From Terriglobia bacterium (GTDB lineage Bacteria; Acidobacteriota; Terriglobia; Terriglobales; Acidobacteriaceae): DNA of 64,000 nt. The stretch is taken from positions 1 to 64,000 of the forward strand of contig JAIQEU010000011.1 of the NCBI GenBank assembly GCA_020073665.1, written 5' to 3'. Below, piece after piece: positions 24,157 to 36,195 of this stretch (within the stretch, counting starts at the first letter, position 1; every line of letters begins with the position of its first letter). The notes beneath the pieces are model-generated. The model ran no database searches and was not told the DNA's origin. It saw nothing but the letters and a program-made list of their open reading frames with translations. A program made the translations under genes and the position numbers.

Positions 24157-25035
24157 ATGGAAATCAAGAAAGTCGGCGTTTTAGGTTGTGGTTTGATGGG
24201 TTCGGGGATCGCGCAGGTCGCGGCCATGGCCGGATTCGACGTCACTGTGCTCGAGGTTGAGCAGAAGTTTCTCGACAAGGGCTTTGCCGGAATTGAGAAG
24301 TCGCTGGCCAAGTTTGCCGAGAAGGGCACAATCAAAGAGACGCCGCAGGCGATTCGCGCGCGGCTCAAAGGCACGACCAACCAGCAAGACCTCTCCGACT
24401 GCGACATCGTGGTGGAAGCGGTCATCGAGAACGTCGAGGAAAAGAAGAAGATGTACGCGGCGCTCGATGGCATCGTGAAAAAAGACGCCATCTTTGCCTC
24501 GAACACTTCTTCGATTTCCATTACCGAACTGCTGACTTCGACCAAGCGACCAGAGCGGTTCGTTGGGCTGCACTTTTTCAATCCGGTGCCGCTGATGAAG
24601 CTGGTCGAGGTGGTGAAGACCATCGCCACCGCTCCCGAGGTTTACGAGACGGCATACGAGTTCGGCAAGAAGCTGGGCAAAGTGCCAGTGCGCACCAGCG
24701 ACAAGACCGGGTTCATCGTGAACCGGTTGCTGGTGCCGTACATGCTCGACGCCATCCGCGCGTATGAAGAAGGCGTGGGCTCGATCGAGGACATTGATCA
24801 GGCCATGAAGCTGGGCTGCGGCTATCCCATGGGCCCGTTTACGCTGCTCGATTTCGTCGGACTCGACACGACCTACTACATTACGCACGTGATGTACGAC
24901 GAGTTCAAAGAACGACGGTTCGCCTCGCCTCCACTGCTGAAGCGGTTGGTGATGGCGGGCTGGTACGGGCGGAAGTCGGGCAAGGGATTTTACGACTATG
25001 CGGACCCGGCGAACCCGAAGGCGAATAAGCTGTAA
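24157..25035 (+). CDS. hbd: 3-hydroxybutyryl-CoA dehydrogenase
   Basis: Protein of 292 aa, the length of stand-alone short-chain enzymes. VGVLGCGLMGSGIAQVAAMAG is the NAD-binding Rossmann loop; ASNTSSISITELLT and GLHFFNPVPLMKLVEVV match the active-site region with catalytic His (LHFFNP); DKTGFIVNRLLVPY and GPFTLLDFVGLDT complete the C-terminal domain. It interconverts acetoacetyl-CoA and 3-hydroxybutyryl-CoA with NAD(P)H. The thiolase lies upstream and enoyl-CoA hydratase downstream, with a small membrane protein gene between. Confidence 0.94.
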   Translation: MEIKKVGVLGCGLMGSGIAQVAAMAGFDVTVLEVEQKFLDKGFAGIEKSLAKFAEKGTIKETPQAIRARLKGTTNQQDLSDCDIVVEAVIENVEEKKKMYAALDGIVKKDAIFASNTSSISITELLTSTKRPERFVGLHFFNPVPLMKLVEVVKTIATAPEVYETAYEFGKKLGKVPVRTSDKTGFIVNRLLVPYMLDAIRAYEEGVGSIEDIDQAMKLGCGYPMGPFTLLDFVGLDTTYYITHVMYDEFKERRFASPPLLKRLVMAGWYGRKSGKGFYDYADPANPKANKL

Positions 25036-25100
25036 ACCGGGAGCTTAGGTGGGTTGAAACGCCGGCATCGACACCGATGGTTCAACTTTTTGGAGTTTCG

Positions 25101-25475
25101 ATGAGTTTGGACAGGTCCACTGAGGACAACGCTTTTGCCGACGTTACTCCTGAGGAGCGTGAACGCTATCTTGCGTGGTGGCGCAAATTCAAGATGTTGG
25201 ATCGCGCCAGTTGGCTCGGTGTCGGACTTGCCTTGGGTAGTTATCTTCTATCTCTCCATTACTCATCGGATGATTGGGGAAGACTTGGTGTAATCGGCGT
25301 CGGTCTCTTTCTTGTGACGCGAGTCTGGATACGGGTGCTGAACTGTCCCCGCTGCGGAGCGACGTACAGTGGTGGATTGATCACGGTCATAAAGAGATTT
25401 TCTTTCTTGGACAAATGTTATGGCTGTGACTTGAGCCGAAGAGAATTAGCGGCGCTGGAACGGCGGGGATACTAG
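25101..25475 (+). CDS. Membrane protein with C-terminal zinc ribbon
   Basis: Protein of 124 aa from the ATG at 25101, with GGAG 6 bases before it; this site decides the start over a frame open from 25077. An acidic N-terminus (TEDNAFADVTPEERERYLAW) is followed by two hydrophobic helices (ASWLGVGLALGSYLLSL and LGVIGVGLFLVTRVWI), then a cytoplasmic CPRCGATYSG and CYGCDL pair that should bind one zinc. No family is assigned. Codon use is slightly less GC-rich than its neighbours. It lies between hbd and the enoyl-CoA hydratase gene on the same strand; a role in fatty-acid metabolism is not shown. Confidence 0.7.
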   Translation: MSLDRSTEDNAFADVTPEERERYLAWWRKFKMLDRASWLGVGLALGSYLLSLHYSSDDWGRLGVIGVGLFLVTRVWIRVLNCPRCGATYSGGLITVIKRFSFLDKCYGCDLSRRELAALERRGY

Positions 25476-25489
25476 ATGAGGTCTCAGCT

Positions 25490-26272
25490 ATGAGCTTTGA
25501 AAACATTCTTCTCGAAAAGAAAAACTCGATTGCCTACGTCACCGTCAACCGTCCCAAGGTCCTCAATGCCCTCAACATGGCCACGATGGAGGAGTTGCGG
25601 GCGGCGTTCACTGACATCAAGAGCGACGCTTCGATCCGGGTGGTGATAATGACCGGCTCGGGCGAGAAGGCATTCATTGCGGGCGCTGATATCGGTGAAC
25701 TGTCCAAGCATGACGCGGTCAGTGCCAAGGAGTACACGCACAAGGGCCAGTCGGTGCTCGACCTGATCGAGAACCTGGGCAAGCCGGTGATTGCCTGCCT
25801 CAACGGCTTCGCGCTCGGCGGCGGATGCGAGATTGCCATGGCTTGCACCATGCGCCTGGCCAGCAACAATGCCAAGCTGGGGCAACCGGAGGTGAAGCTG
25901 GGCATCATCCCGGGCTATGGCGGCACGCAGCGTTTGCCGCGTCTGGTGGGCAAGGGCATTGCCATGCAACTGGTGCTCGCCGGCGAGATGATTACCGCCG
26001 AGGAAGCGCATCGCATCGGGCTGGTCAACGAAGTGACCGCTCCGAGCGAACTTCTCCCGCGTGCCGAAGCCATCGCGCAGAAGATCATCGCCAACGCGCC
26101 GTTGGCGGTGCAGTATGCCATGGAAGCGGTCAACAAGGGCATGGAGATGACCCTGGCTGAAGGGCTTTACCTGGAAGCGGTGCTGTTCGGCGTCGCCTGC
26201 GCCACTGAAGACAAAAAGGAAGGGACAACGGCGTTTCTGGAGAAGCGGGCGGCGGCGTTTAAGGGCAAGTAA
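25490..26272 (+). CDS. Enoyl-CoA hydratase/crotonase
   Basis: Protein of 260 aa. Crotonase motifs: RPKVLNALNMATMEEL, the substrate loop FIAGADIGEL, the oxyanion hole NGFALGGGCEIAMAC, and LGQPEVKLGIIPGYGGTQRL with the catalytic Glu. The other catalytic Glu falls in GGGCEIAM. It hydrates crotonyl-CoA to 3-hydroxybutyryl-CoA, so with the thiolase and hbd genes upstream a complete C4 acyl-CoA module exists, except for an acyl-CoA dehydrogenase, which is not in the window. The start ATG is 14 bases after the stop of the membrane zinc-ribbon gene, pointing to one transcript. Confidence 0.94.
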   Translation: MSFENILLEKKNSIAYVTVNRPKVLNALNMATMEELRAAFTDIKSDASIRVVIMTGSGEKAFIAGADIGELSKHDAVSAKEYTHKGQSVLDLIENLGKPVIACLNGFALGGGCEIAMACTMRLASNNAKLGQPEVKLGIIPGYGGTQRLPRLVGKGIAMQLVLAGEMITAEEAHRIGLVNEVTAPSELLPRAEAIAQKIIANAPLAVQYAMEAVNKGMEMTLAEGLYLEAVLFGVACATEDKKEGTTAFLEKRAAAFKGK

Positions 26273-26315
26273 CTTCGTCGCCGCGGATTGCACGGATTTT
26301 GCGGATCAAAGATTT

Positions 26316-26403
26316 CACCACGAGGCACAGAGCCACAGAGAAAAGCTTTTGAATTGAAAAACCTTGAATTGTGGTTTCTCCGTGTCTCTGTGCCGCTGTG
26401 GTG
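26316..26403. terminator. Long imperfect inverted repeat between crt and ribH
   Basis: The arms at 26316-26343 and 26375-26403 are complementary over about 24 of 28 positions (matching blocks CACCAC, GGCACAGAG and GAGAAA), with a 31-base A+T-rich loop. The arms are built from the same CCACAGAG-type word seen before hbd, here in both orientations. A stable RNA hairpin would end or separate the crt transcript from ribH, whose start codon is 12 bases downstream. Confidence 0.55.
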
Positions 26404-26415
26404 AGTGAATGTCTC

Positions 26416-27333
26416 ATGCTCAAATCGCTCCATATCGGCCGCTACGCTACCAAGGCCGAGGACTTCAAGAAGCTGGTGGCGTTCTTTGAGGCCATCGGGT
26501 TCGATCGCCTGGCGGACGGCGGTTCCAGTCCTCGCTCGGTGGTGCTGACGGCGCCTTTGGGAATGCTGAGCGTGAACTCGCTTTCTCCGGAATATCCGCC
26601 AGAGGTGCTGGCTCGCCTGAAGGATGTAGCCAAGCTGATCGTGCTCGAAGTGAGCAATCCGGACGACATCTTCGCCATTGCCGGGAAGATGAAGCTGAAA
26701 GTTCTTTCCGATTCCAGTTCGCCGAAGACCGGGGAACGCAGTTTTTCGCTGGAACTGCCAGGGGAGATCGTGGTTACCGTGCACGGCCAGCCCGACGAGG
26801 CCCCGGCGGGGATCGAAGGCAAACTGGACGCCAGCGGCAAACGTTTTGCCATCGTGGTGAGCCGGTTCAACGCATTCATCACGGAACGGCTGCTCGCGGG
26901 TGCGCTTGATGGCCTGCGCCGCACCGGCGCAGCCAACGGTCAGATTGAAATCATGCGGGTGCCCGGGGCCTTCGAGATTCCCTCCGCGGCGCGCACTTTT
27001 GCTGAAACCGGAAAATACGACGCCATCCTCTGCCTGGGCTGCCTGCTGCGTGGCGATACCGCGCACTACGACGTGATCGTCAACGAGGTCACGCGGGGCA
27101 TCGGGCAATCGGCGCAGGAAACCGGCGTGCCTCACGCCTTCGGGTTGCTTACCTGTGACACCCTGGAACAGGCCATCGATCGCGCCGGGCTGAAGATGGG
27201 CAACAAAGGATTCGAAGCGGCGCTGGCCGCGGTGGAGATGGCGAATCTGAAGACAGTCGTCAGTCGTCGGTCGCCAGTCGTCAGCAAAACCCGCAAACGC
27301 AAGGCTGCCCGCCTCAAGAAACGCGGCCGCTAG
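26416..27333 (+). CDS. ribH: Lumazine synthase with N-terminal VOC/glyoxalase-like domain
   Basis: Protein of 305 aa from the ATG at 26416, about twice the usual 150-160. Residues about 135-285 are 6,7-dimethyl-8-ribityllumazine synthase: RFAIVVSRFNAFITERLL, MRVPGAFEIPSAART, CLGCLLRGDTAHYDVI with the catalytic His, and AFGLLTCDTLEQAIDRAG, then MGNKG. Residues 1-120 (LHIGRYATKAEDFKKLVAFF, EAIGFDRLADGG, SLELPGEIVVTVHGQPDE) look like a VOC/glyoxalase-type beta-alpha-beta module. The C-terminal tail (TVVSRRSPVVSKTRKRKA) is encoded by a copy of the intergenic CAGTCGTC repeat. RibH makes the riboflavin precursor; it normally sits beside nusB, as here. Confidence 0.88.
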   Translation: MLKSLHIGRYATKAEDFKKLVAFFEAIGFDRLADGGSSPRSVVLTAPLGMLSVNSLSPEYPPEVLARLKDVAKLIVLEVSNPDDIFAIAGKMKLKVLSDSSSPKTGERSFSLELPGEIVVTVHGQPDEAPAGIEGKLDASGKRFAIVVSRFNAFITERLLAGALDGLRRTGAANGQIEIMRVPGAFEIPSAARTFAETGKYDAILCLGCLLRGDTAHYDVIVNEVTRGIGQSAQETGVPHAFGLLTCDTLEQAIDRAGLKMGNKGFEAALAAVEMANLKTVVSRRSPVVSKTRKRKAARLKKRGR

Positions 27334-27397
27334 TATCAAGACCAATCTCGAACTCCTGTAAACTGAAAGCTGAAGGCTGATCGCTGACAGCTTCCCT

Positions 27398-27829
27398 ATG
27401 GGTACCCGCCGCAAATCCCGCGAACTGGTTTTGCAGATGCTGTTCCAGGCCGACATGGGACGGCAGGAGGCGGCGGAGGTTCGCCGCACCTTCTGGAATG
27501 AGCGGAGCGCGGTAGAGGCCGAGGTGCGCGGCTTTGCCGAGGACCTGTTCCGCGTGGCCACCGACCGCGCCGCGGAAATCGATGGCCTGATCGAACGTCA
27601 CGCCGAGCACTGGCGCATGGACCGCATGGCGGCGGTTGATCGCAATCTTATGCGCGCCGCAGTGGCGGAGTTGCTGGGCTTTCCGGCGACGCCCCGCGCC
27701 GTGATCATCAATGAAGCCTTGGAAATTGCCCGCAAGTTCTCCAGCCCGGAATCGGTGCAGTTCATCAATGGAGTGCTCGACAGCGTGGGTAAAGACCTGG
27801 AAAAGCAGGTGGCTGGTGGCAGGTCGTAG
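27398..27829 (+). CDS. nusB: Transcription antitermination protein NusB
   Basis: Protein of 143 aa. NusB motifs: RRKSRELVLQMLFQADM, then IDGLIERHAEHWRMDRMAAVDRNLMRAAVAEL and FPATPRAVIINEALEIARKF followed by SPESVQFINGVLD. It binds BoxA RNA with NusE (S10) and supports antitermination in rRNA operons. It follows ribH by 64 bases, the common ribH-nusB order. The last residues (KQVAGGRS) are encoded by the GTGGCTGGTGGCAGG word of an intergenic repeat that continues past the stop. Confidence 0.93.
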   Translation: MGTRRKSRELVLQMLFQADMGRQEAAEVRRTFWNERSAVEAEVRGFAEDLFRVATDRAAEIDGLIERHAEHWRMDRMAAVDRNLMRAAVAELLGFPATPRAVIINEALEIARKFSSPESVQFINGVLDSVGKDLEKQVAGGRS

Positions 27830-27986
27830 GTGGCGGGTGGCAGGCGTCAAGGTGGCAGGTTTCTGCAAGTTCTAGAGTCTGGTCTACGGAACTCCCAGGC
27901 ACCCTATCAAAACGGTGTTATTAATCGTCGTGAATTGCGCGGGCTAAGACCTGCCCCTTACCACCTGCGACCTGCCACCTGCTTCT
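27830..27986. repeat. Intergenic GGTGGCAGG / CCACCTGC repeat region
   Basis: Words of the type GGTGGCGGGTGGCAGG follow nusB (27829-27856), and the complementary CCACCTGCGACCTGCCACC lies at 27961-27979, before the end of the convergent lipoprotein gene. The two sets can pair and may form a joint 3' structure for both transcripts. A related GGTGGCTGGTAGCTGG stretch lies before rplK. Confidence 0.6.
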
Positions 27987-30374
27987 CTACGGTTTCACCG
28001 CAATTAATTCCGGATTGCACACCACCATCACAGTGGCACCCCCGGCCTGACCAGTTGCTGTCATCCCGGACGGGTTGTCGACGGTGAATGTCCCAGCGCC
28101 CAAGGCGGTAATGATGAAGGTGCCGTTGTTCCCGGCATCGGCCATGCCCGTGATCACTGCCTGCGAGCCGACGCGGATTGGGGTGCCGGAGGTAAGAGTG
28201 TAGGTATAGATAGTGCTGGCGCCATTCTGCGTCGCCGCTGTGATGTTGAGTGCAGCCTGAAGGCCGGCGCACAGACCCGCCTGCAGCGTATTGGAACTCA
28301 CCGGGAAAGCGATCTGTTGGATGTCGAGGCCGGCCACAGTGTCGAGGATATGGACCATGCCATCGCTGGCGGCGACGTACATCCGGGTGCCGTCAAGGCT
28401 GAGGGCTGCCTGGATGGCCGTGGCGCCTCCCAGCAATGTGATCGCGGACGGCGTCTTATCCACAAGATTGAAAGCCAGTACGCTAGGCAGCGTGCTGGTC
28501 AGGATGAACACCCTCGTGCTATCGGTGGAAACCAGCAACTGGGTGGGGACAAAGTTGCCCTGGGCCAGGTTGTAGGAGTTCACGGCGCTGGTGGTCACGT
28601 CGAAAATGTCGACTCCCGTCGTAGGCGAACTCAGCAACAGCACGCTGCTGCCATCTGGGGTCGTCTTGATCAGCACCGGGTTACCTGGAGGGGAGAAGGA
28701 ACCGGCGAGCCCATCGTCAACGGTCCTGTAGACGGCGACGGTTGGCGGAGAGGCGCCGAGAACATACACGAAGGCGCCGTCACTCAGGTACGAAACCCCG
28801 GTGGCAGTGAAACTCAAAGGTATGGTTTGCAGCGCGTCCTGGGTCGAGTACACGTACAGGTTATTCCCGGCTGCGATGAAGGCCTTCAGGCTGTCGGCGG
28901 AAAAGTCAGCTGCGGTGGCGCCCGTGATGGCGAAATGGGCGGAAGTACCAGTCGGCATATCGAACACAAACACCTGGTTGGGAATGCTAACTCTGTCGGA
29001 CAGGACGATTTTGTTCCCGTTGGGCGAGACCGCCAGCACCTCTCCGATTTGATTGAGGAACTGCGGCACGCTGGAGCCGGCGGCTGCGCTGGGATCAAAC
29101 GACATCAGGCCGCGGGTACCGCTTAGAGAAGAATCGGTGCCGAGGTAAGCGCGGATGTTGCTCGCGGTCTGGGAACTGCCGAATACCATCGAGTTGGGCG
29201 TGGAAGGCAGGCTGGTGGCGGTTCCTGCAACATTGGTTGGAGTGGAGATCGGTCCAATCAGAGTGATGCAGCCATCGATGATTCCGCAGTCCTTGCTCGA
29301 GGCCAAGACCGTACCGGCGGGTGGAGTCCCGGATTGGGTCACGGTAACAAAGAGAGGATTCGAAGAATAAATCGGCGTCGAAGGGGTAAACCCTGTAGTG
29401 ATATTGCAGGTGGGCGGTGAGCAGGAGGCAACAATGGCTGCGCCGCCGGCTCCCCCAGCGGCCGGAAAACTCACGGAAGCGGTGTTCGTAACCTGGGAAC
29501 TGTTGGTGCTGACGACTTGGACGACTGCAGGCTGAGAGGAACTCCAGGTCAGGGGCACTCCCGTGATGGCTGCGCCCAGAGTGTCGAGCACTGTGGCCAC
29601 GACGGTTTTCGCACCGGAGTGGGCTGCCACGGTGAACGAATTTGGAGTGCCGTCGCTCAGGGCGAGGGTGATCGAATTTACCGGGCAGGTAATGAAGTCC
29701 GTAGGAAGGCCGATCACTCCCGACACGCTGGCGAAAATCTTGGTAATCCCGGGCACATTGGCGGTGGCTTGGGCCTGAGCGGGGGTGAGCCCGCTGGCGG
29801 TAGTGCTAAGGGTGGCGACTTGCGAATTGACTGCAGTCCAGGTGAACGGTCCTACCGTGGAAGTAATGTCCACCCCATGACTGAGCGCCTTAGCCTCATA
29901 GTCGAACAACTGGCCTTTCGAAACACAAGGGTTGGTCGGAGGCGTTACCGGGCTGATGGTGACGCTGTCGACGTGCTGGTGAACGTACACCGTCGTGGGA
30001 GGACTGCTTACCCCTTGCGCAGTTGCGGTGATGTGGGCCACGCCAAACTGCCCGGGGGTGCAGATCTGGGGGCTGGTCAGGGAATCCCACGAGCCCGCAC
30101 AGGCCAAGCCGTTGTTGGCGACCGTGACCACGGCAGTGTTGTCCGAATGGAAGGTAATCGGAACTGTCAGAACGCGTGGAGGGTTGCTGGCATCATGGGC
30201 GGAAGCAGTGAAGGTTTGGGTTGTGCCGACATCGATACTCACATTGCTGCCGGGCGAGAGGGTAATACCGGCAGGGGTACGAAAGCCGGTTCCGGTGACA
30301 CTGCTGCTGCTGCAGCCTGTCAGGAACACAAGAAGAATTGAAGATGCCAACCCAAGGACAACCGACCGACCCAT
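27987..30374 (-). CDS. Lipoprotein with Ig-like (Big2-type) repeats and beta-propeller
   Basis: Protein of 795 aa from the ATG at 30374, with a strong GGGGAGGG site 4 bases away. The lipoprotein signal ends LVFLTGC. Residues 30-350 hold several Ig-like/Big2-type modules (ITLSPGSNVSIDVGTTQTF, VTVANNGLACAGSWDSL, LTWSSSQPAVVQVVS), and the next 350 residues form a YVTN-like propeller (GEVLAVSPNGNKIVLSD, FDMPTGTSAHFAITG, LVSTDSTRVFILTST, LSLDGTRMYVAASDG). The C-terminus has one further beta domain. A surface-exposed binding or adhesion protein is likely; the ligand is unknown. Such long Thr/Ser-rich exported proteins are typical of soil acidobacteria. Confidence 0.82.
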   Translation of the reverse strand: MGRSVVLGLASSILLVFLTGCSSSSVTGTGFRTPAGITLSPGSNVSIDVGTTQTFTASAHDASNPPRVLTVPITFHSDNTAVVTVANNGLACAGSWDSLTSPQICTPGQFGVAHITATAQGVSSPPTTVYVHQHVDSVTISPVTPPTNPCVSKGQLFDYEAKALSHGVDITSTVGPFTWTAVNSQVATLSTTASGLTPAQAQATANVPGITKIFASVSGVIGLPTDFITCPVNSITLALSDGTPNSFTVAAHSGAKTVVATVLDTLGAAITGVPLTWSSSQPAVVQVVSTNSSQVTNTASVSFPAAGGAGGAAIVASCSPPTCNITTGFTPSTPIYSSNPLFVTVTQSGTPPAGTVLASSKDCGIIDGCITLIGPISTPTNVAGTATSLPSTPNSMVFGSSQTASNIRAYLGTDSSLSGTRGLMSFDPSAAAGSSVPQFLNQIGEVLAVSPNGNKIVLSDRVSIPNQVFVFDMPTGTSAHFAITGATAADFSADSLKAFIAAGNNLYVYSTQDALQTIPLSFTATGVSYLSDGAFVYVLGASPPTVAVYRTVDDGLAGSFSPPGNPVLIKTTPDGSSVLLLSSPTTGVDIFDVTTSAVNSYNLAQGNFVPTQLLVSTDSTRVFILTSTLPSVLAFNLVDKTPSAITLLGGATAIQAALSLDGTRMYVAASDGMVHILDTVAGLDIQQIAFPVSSNTLQAGLCAGLQAALNITAATQNGASTIYTYTLTSGTPIRVGSQAVITGMADAGNNGTFIITALGAGTFTVDNPSGMTATGQAGGATVMVVCNPELIAVKP

Positions 30375-30633
30375 GAACCCTCCCCGCCTCGTGGGTTTGC
30401 CGCGCGGCGAGCACGCTTGATTCTGGAAGTTTTCCAGTGTAGAGGCTACGAATCTTTTCAGCAAGTTGAGGTGCCCAGCGGGCGTGACCCTGAGCATGCA
30501 GAAAGGGGGCGCCCGCTGCCGAAATCCTGGGCGCGAGTGAAGAATCCCGTTGCTCTGCCACGCCGTCCCGCCGGCTGAGAACGCCGCTTCGCGGTCCCAG
30601 TCACCCTGCATTTCTCAGATGCAAGCGAAGCGG

Positions 30634-30663
30634 TTGACGATGTGTAACCCCAGTTGCTATATT
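30634..30663 (+). promoter_or_regulatory. Extended -10 promoter of the str/rpo ribosomal cluster
   Basis: TTGACG at 30634-30639 and TATATT at 30658-30663 with an 18-base spacer. TGC directly before the -10 hexamer is an extended -10 motif. The same architecture (TGC plus TATAGT, 18-base spacer) occurs in front of rpsA. Predicted transcription start near 30670, giving a leader of about 420 bases before rpsL. The divergent lipoprotein gene starts 260 bases away. Confidence 0.65.
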
Positions 30664-31089
30664 TGTAGGGTTCCGCGAGTTAAGACTGGCTTGCCTGTAC
30701 CCGGGGGTTCTTCGCTCAAGTGTGCGAAGACAGACCCGTATAGATTGCGGCTGAGCTTTGAAGGATCTACGTCTCCGGCAAGTGTCAGGAGACGCCCTCG
30801 CTGAAACGCCCTGCGCTTACCTTTCGCCCGTTGGAAGGCTATGTGGGGCAAGTGCTGGCGAAACGGAGTACCTCCCGTTAGAAGTTTGCGGGCCTGGTGC
30901 CACCGTCGCCGGCTTTAGTCAGAACGGGAACCATCAATCTCTCGCCGGGCCTTTTGGCGTGGCGGGAAGCATGGTTGGCGAACGTGCCATCCAGCCCTGA
31001 ATCAGGGAAAAGCAGAAGCAGCGCAATACTGTTTTGCGCGCCTCAATCGGCGTGCGTGCGGGGATGCGCGGCTGAAGGAGCAACAAAGA
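30664..31089 (+). promoter_or_regulatory. Long structured leader of the rpsL operon with two same-loop hairpins
   Basis: Two hairpins lie 40 bases apart: TCTTCGC (30709-30715) with GCGAAGA (30724-30730), and GTCTCC (30771-30776) with GGAGAC (30788-30793). Stems differ but both loops contain CAAGTGT. A third CAAGTGC lies near 30850. This is what a shared protein-binding RNA loop would look like. No known S12/S7 leader or riboswitch family was recognised. The last bases (AAGGAGCAACAAAGA) supply the rpsL ribosome site. Confidence 0.45.
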
Positions 31090-31461
31090 GTGCCTACCTT
31101 CAATCAATTGGTGAAATCGGGCCGCAAACGGCCGCGCTACAAAACGGCCAGTCCAGCCTTGCAGGGCTGCCCACAGAAGCGCGGTGTGTGTACGAGGGTT
31201 TATACCCAGACGCCCAAGAAGCCGAACTCGGCTCTGCGGAAGGTGGCCCGCGTGCGGCTGACCAACGGTATCGAAGTCACTACCTATATCCCCGGTGTCG
31301 GCCACAACCTGCAGGAGCACTCGATTGTGCTGATCCGCGGCGGTCGCGTGAAGGACTTGCCGGGAGTGCGTTATCACGTGGTGCGCGGCACGCTCGACGC
31401 CGTCGGAGTGACGGGTCGTAAGCAGAGCCGCTCCAAGTATGGGGCCAAGAGGCCGAAGTAG
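31090..31461 (+). CDS. rpsL: 30S ribosomal protein S12
   Basis: Protein of 123 aa from a GTG at 31090 preceded by AAGGAG. Near-perfect S12: [59 protein letters not shown] and [14 protein letters not shown]. The streptomycin-critical Lys residues in TPKKPNSA and GGRVKDLPG are wild-type, so no target-site resistance is apparent. S12 monitors codon-anticodon pairing in the decoding centre. It opens the transcription unit rpsL-rpsG-fusA-tuf and beyond. Confidence 0.98.
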   Translation: MPTFNQLVKSGRKRPRYKTASPALQGCPQKRGVCTRVYTQTPKKPNSALRKVARVRLTNGIEVTTYIPGVGHNLQEHSIVLIRGGRVKDLPGVRYHVVRGTLDAVGVTGRKQSRSKYGAKRPK

Positions 31462-32043
<582 letters not shown>

Positions 32044-32130
32044 AAGAACAGCTATCAGCTCTTAGCCTTTAGCTCTTAGCCACACCGGCTAGACAGAGCT
32101 TAAGAGCTAACGGCTAAGAGCGATTTTAAG
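32044..32130 (+). repeat. AGCTCTTAGC inverted-repeat cluster between rpsG and fusA
   Basis: Alternating AGCTCTTAGCC and TTAAGAGCTAACGGCTAAGAGC words in both orientations lie between rpsG and fusA. The CTCTTAGC and GCTAAGAG arms can fold into one or more hairpins in the polycistronic mRNA. It is the same word family as in front of rpsG and after tuf. Confidence 0.6.
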
Positions 32131-32155
32131 AGCCCCAGAAAGAGTAGAGAAGACC

Positions 32156-34249
<2,094 letters not shown>

Positions 34250-34292
34250 ATTTTGAACACAATCGGCGTTGGTAGGCCGACGGAGCAAGGAA

Positions 34293-35495
<1,203 letters not shown>

Positions 35496-35533
35496 AGCTA
35501 GAAGCTAAGAGCTAGAGGCCAGGAGCTGTTTTC

Positions 35534-35686
35534 ATGCCCCGAGAAATCATTACGTTGCAGTGCGGTGATTGCAAAGAGCGGAATTATTCGACCACCAAGA
35601 ACCGGAAGACAACCCCGGATCGGATCGAGTTGAAGAAGTTTTGCCGGCGTTGCCGGAAGCACACGCCGCACAAAGAAGTGAAGTAG
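35534..35686 (+). CDS. rpmG: 50S ribosomal protein L33
   Basis: Protein of 50 aa, [20 protein letters not shown], then [19 protein letters not shown] and a lysine-rich end. The four cysteines (CGDC and CRRC) form the zinc-binding C+ type of L33. GGAG lies 9 bases before the ATG at 35534. It lies between tuf and tRNA-Trp, the conserved tuf-rpmG-tRNA-secE arrangement. Confidence 0.95.
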   Translation: MPREIITLQCGDCKERNYSTTKNRKTTPDRIELKKFCRRCRKHTPHKEVK

Positions 35687-35765
35687 ATTGGGCGATTTTT
35701 TCATTGGATCATTGAGAGATTGAAAATCGCTAAGTCCCTCAATGATTCAATCGCTCAATGAATTC

Positions 35766-35841
35766 AGGGGCGTAAGCTCAACGGTTAAACTGTCGGTCTC
35801 CAAAACCGAACTTGGGGGTTCGAATCCCTCCGCCCCTGCCA
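35766..35841 (+). tRNA. trnW: tRNA-Trp (anticodon CCA)
   Basis: 76-nt cloverleaf. The acceptor stem AGGGGCG pairs with CGCCCCT, with G as discriminator and CCA encoded (35839-35841). The anticodon stem TCGGT/ACCGA holds loop CTCCAAA, giving anticodon CCA for tryptophan. The T arm is GGGGGTTCGAATCCCTC with the TTCGAAT loop. It lies between rpmG and secE, where tRNA-Trp is found in many bacteria. Confidence 0.97.
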
Positions 35842-35926
35842 GAATTTTGGGCGTAGTTGGAAACGGCGAGCAGCTTCGGCGGAACTGGACCAGCAGCGAA
35901 GTACGAAGGGAAAGCAGGAAAGGTTG

Positions 35927-36175
35927 ATGGCGACGATCGTGGAAGAGAACGCACTCACAACCACCATAAAGGCCTGGCCGGAGCGGATCAAGACCTTCTA
36001 CAACGATGTGCGCACCGAGATGAAGAAGGTGACCGCGCCGTCGTTCAAGGAAGTGCGCGCCACCACCGCCGTGGTCATCATCACCGTGTTCCTGTTTGGG
36101 TTGTATTTCTGGGCGATTGATAACGTGATCGGCAAGGGCATCGATTACGTATTCCGCAGCCTGTCGCATCGTTGA
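35927..36175 (+). CDS. secE: Preprotein translocase subunit SecE
   Basis: Protein of 82 aa from the ATG at 35927, with GGAAAGG just before. It has one amphipathic stretch and one C-terminal membrane helix: [20 protein letters not shown], then [20 protein letters not shown], ending near IDYVFRSL. This is the short SecE form that clamps SecY in SecYEG. It overlaps nothing; nusG follows after about 20 bases, and the tRNA-Trp-secE-nusG order is the standard one. Confidence 0.93.
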   Translation: MATIVEENALTTTIKAWPERIKTFYNDVRTEMKKVTAPSFKEVRATTAVVIITVFLFGLYFWAIDNVIGKGIDYVFRSLSHR

Positions 36176-36195
36176 GGTCAAGGAAGGAAGCTGCT

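Noticed and set aside
26343-26415. FMN riboswitch before ribH
   Set aside because: The gap is a simple inverted repeat and is too short; no FMN aptamer conserved words were seen.
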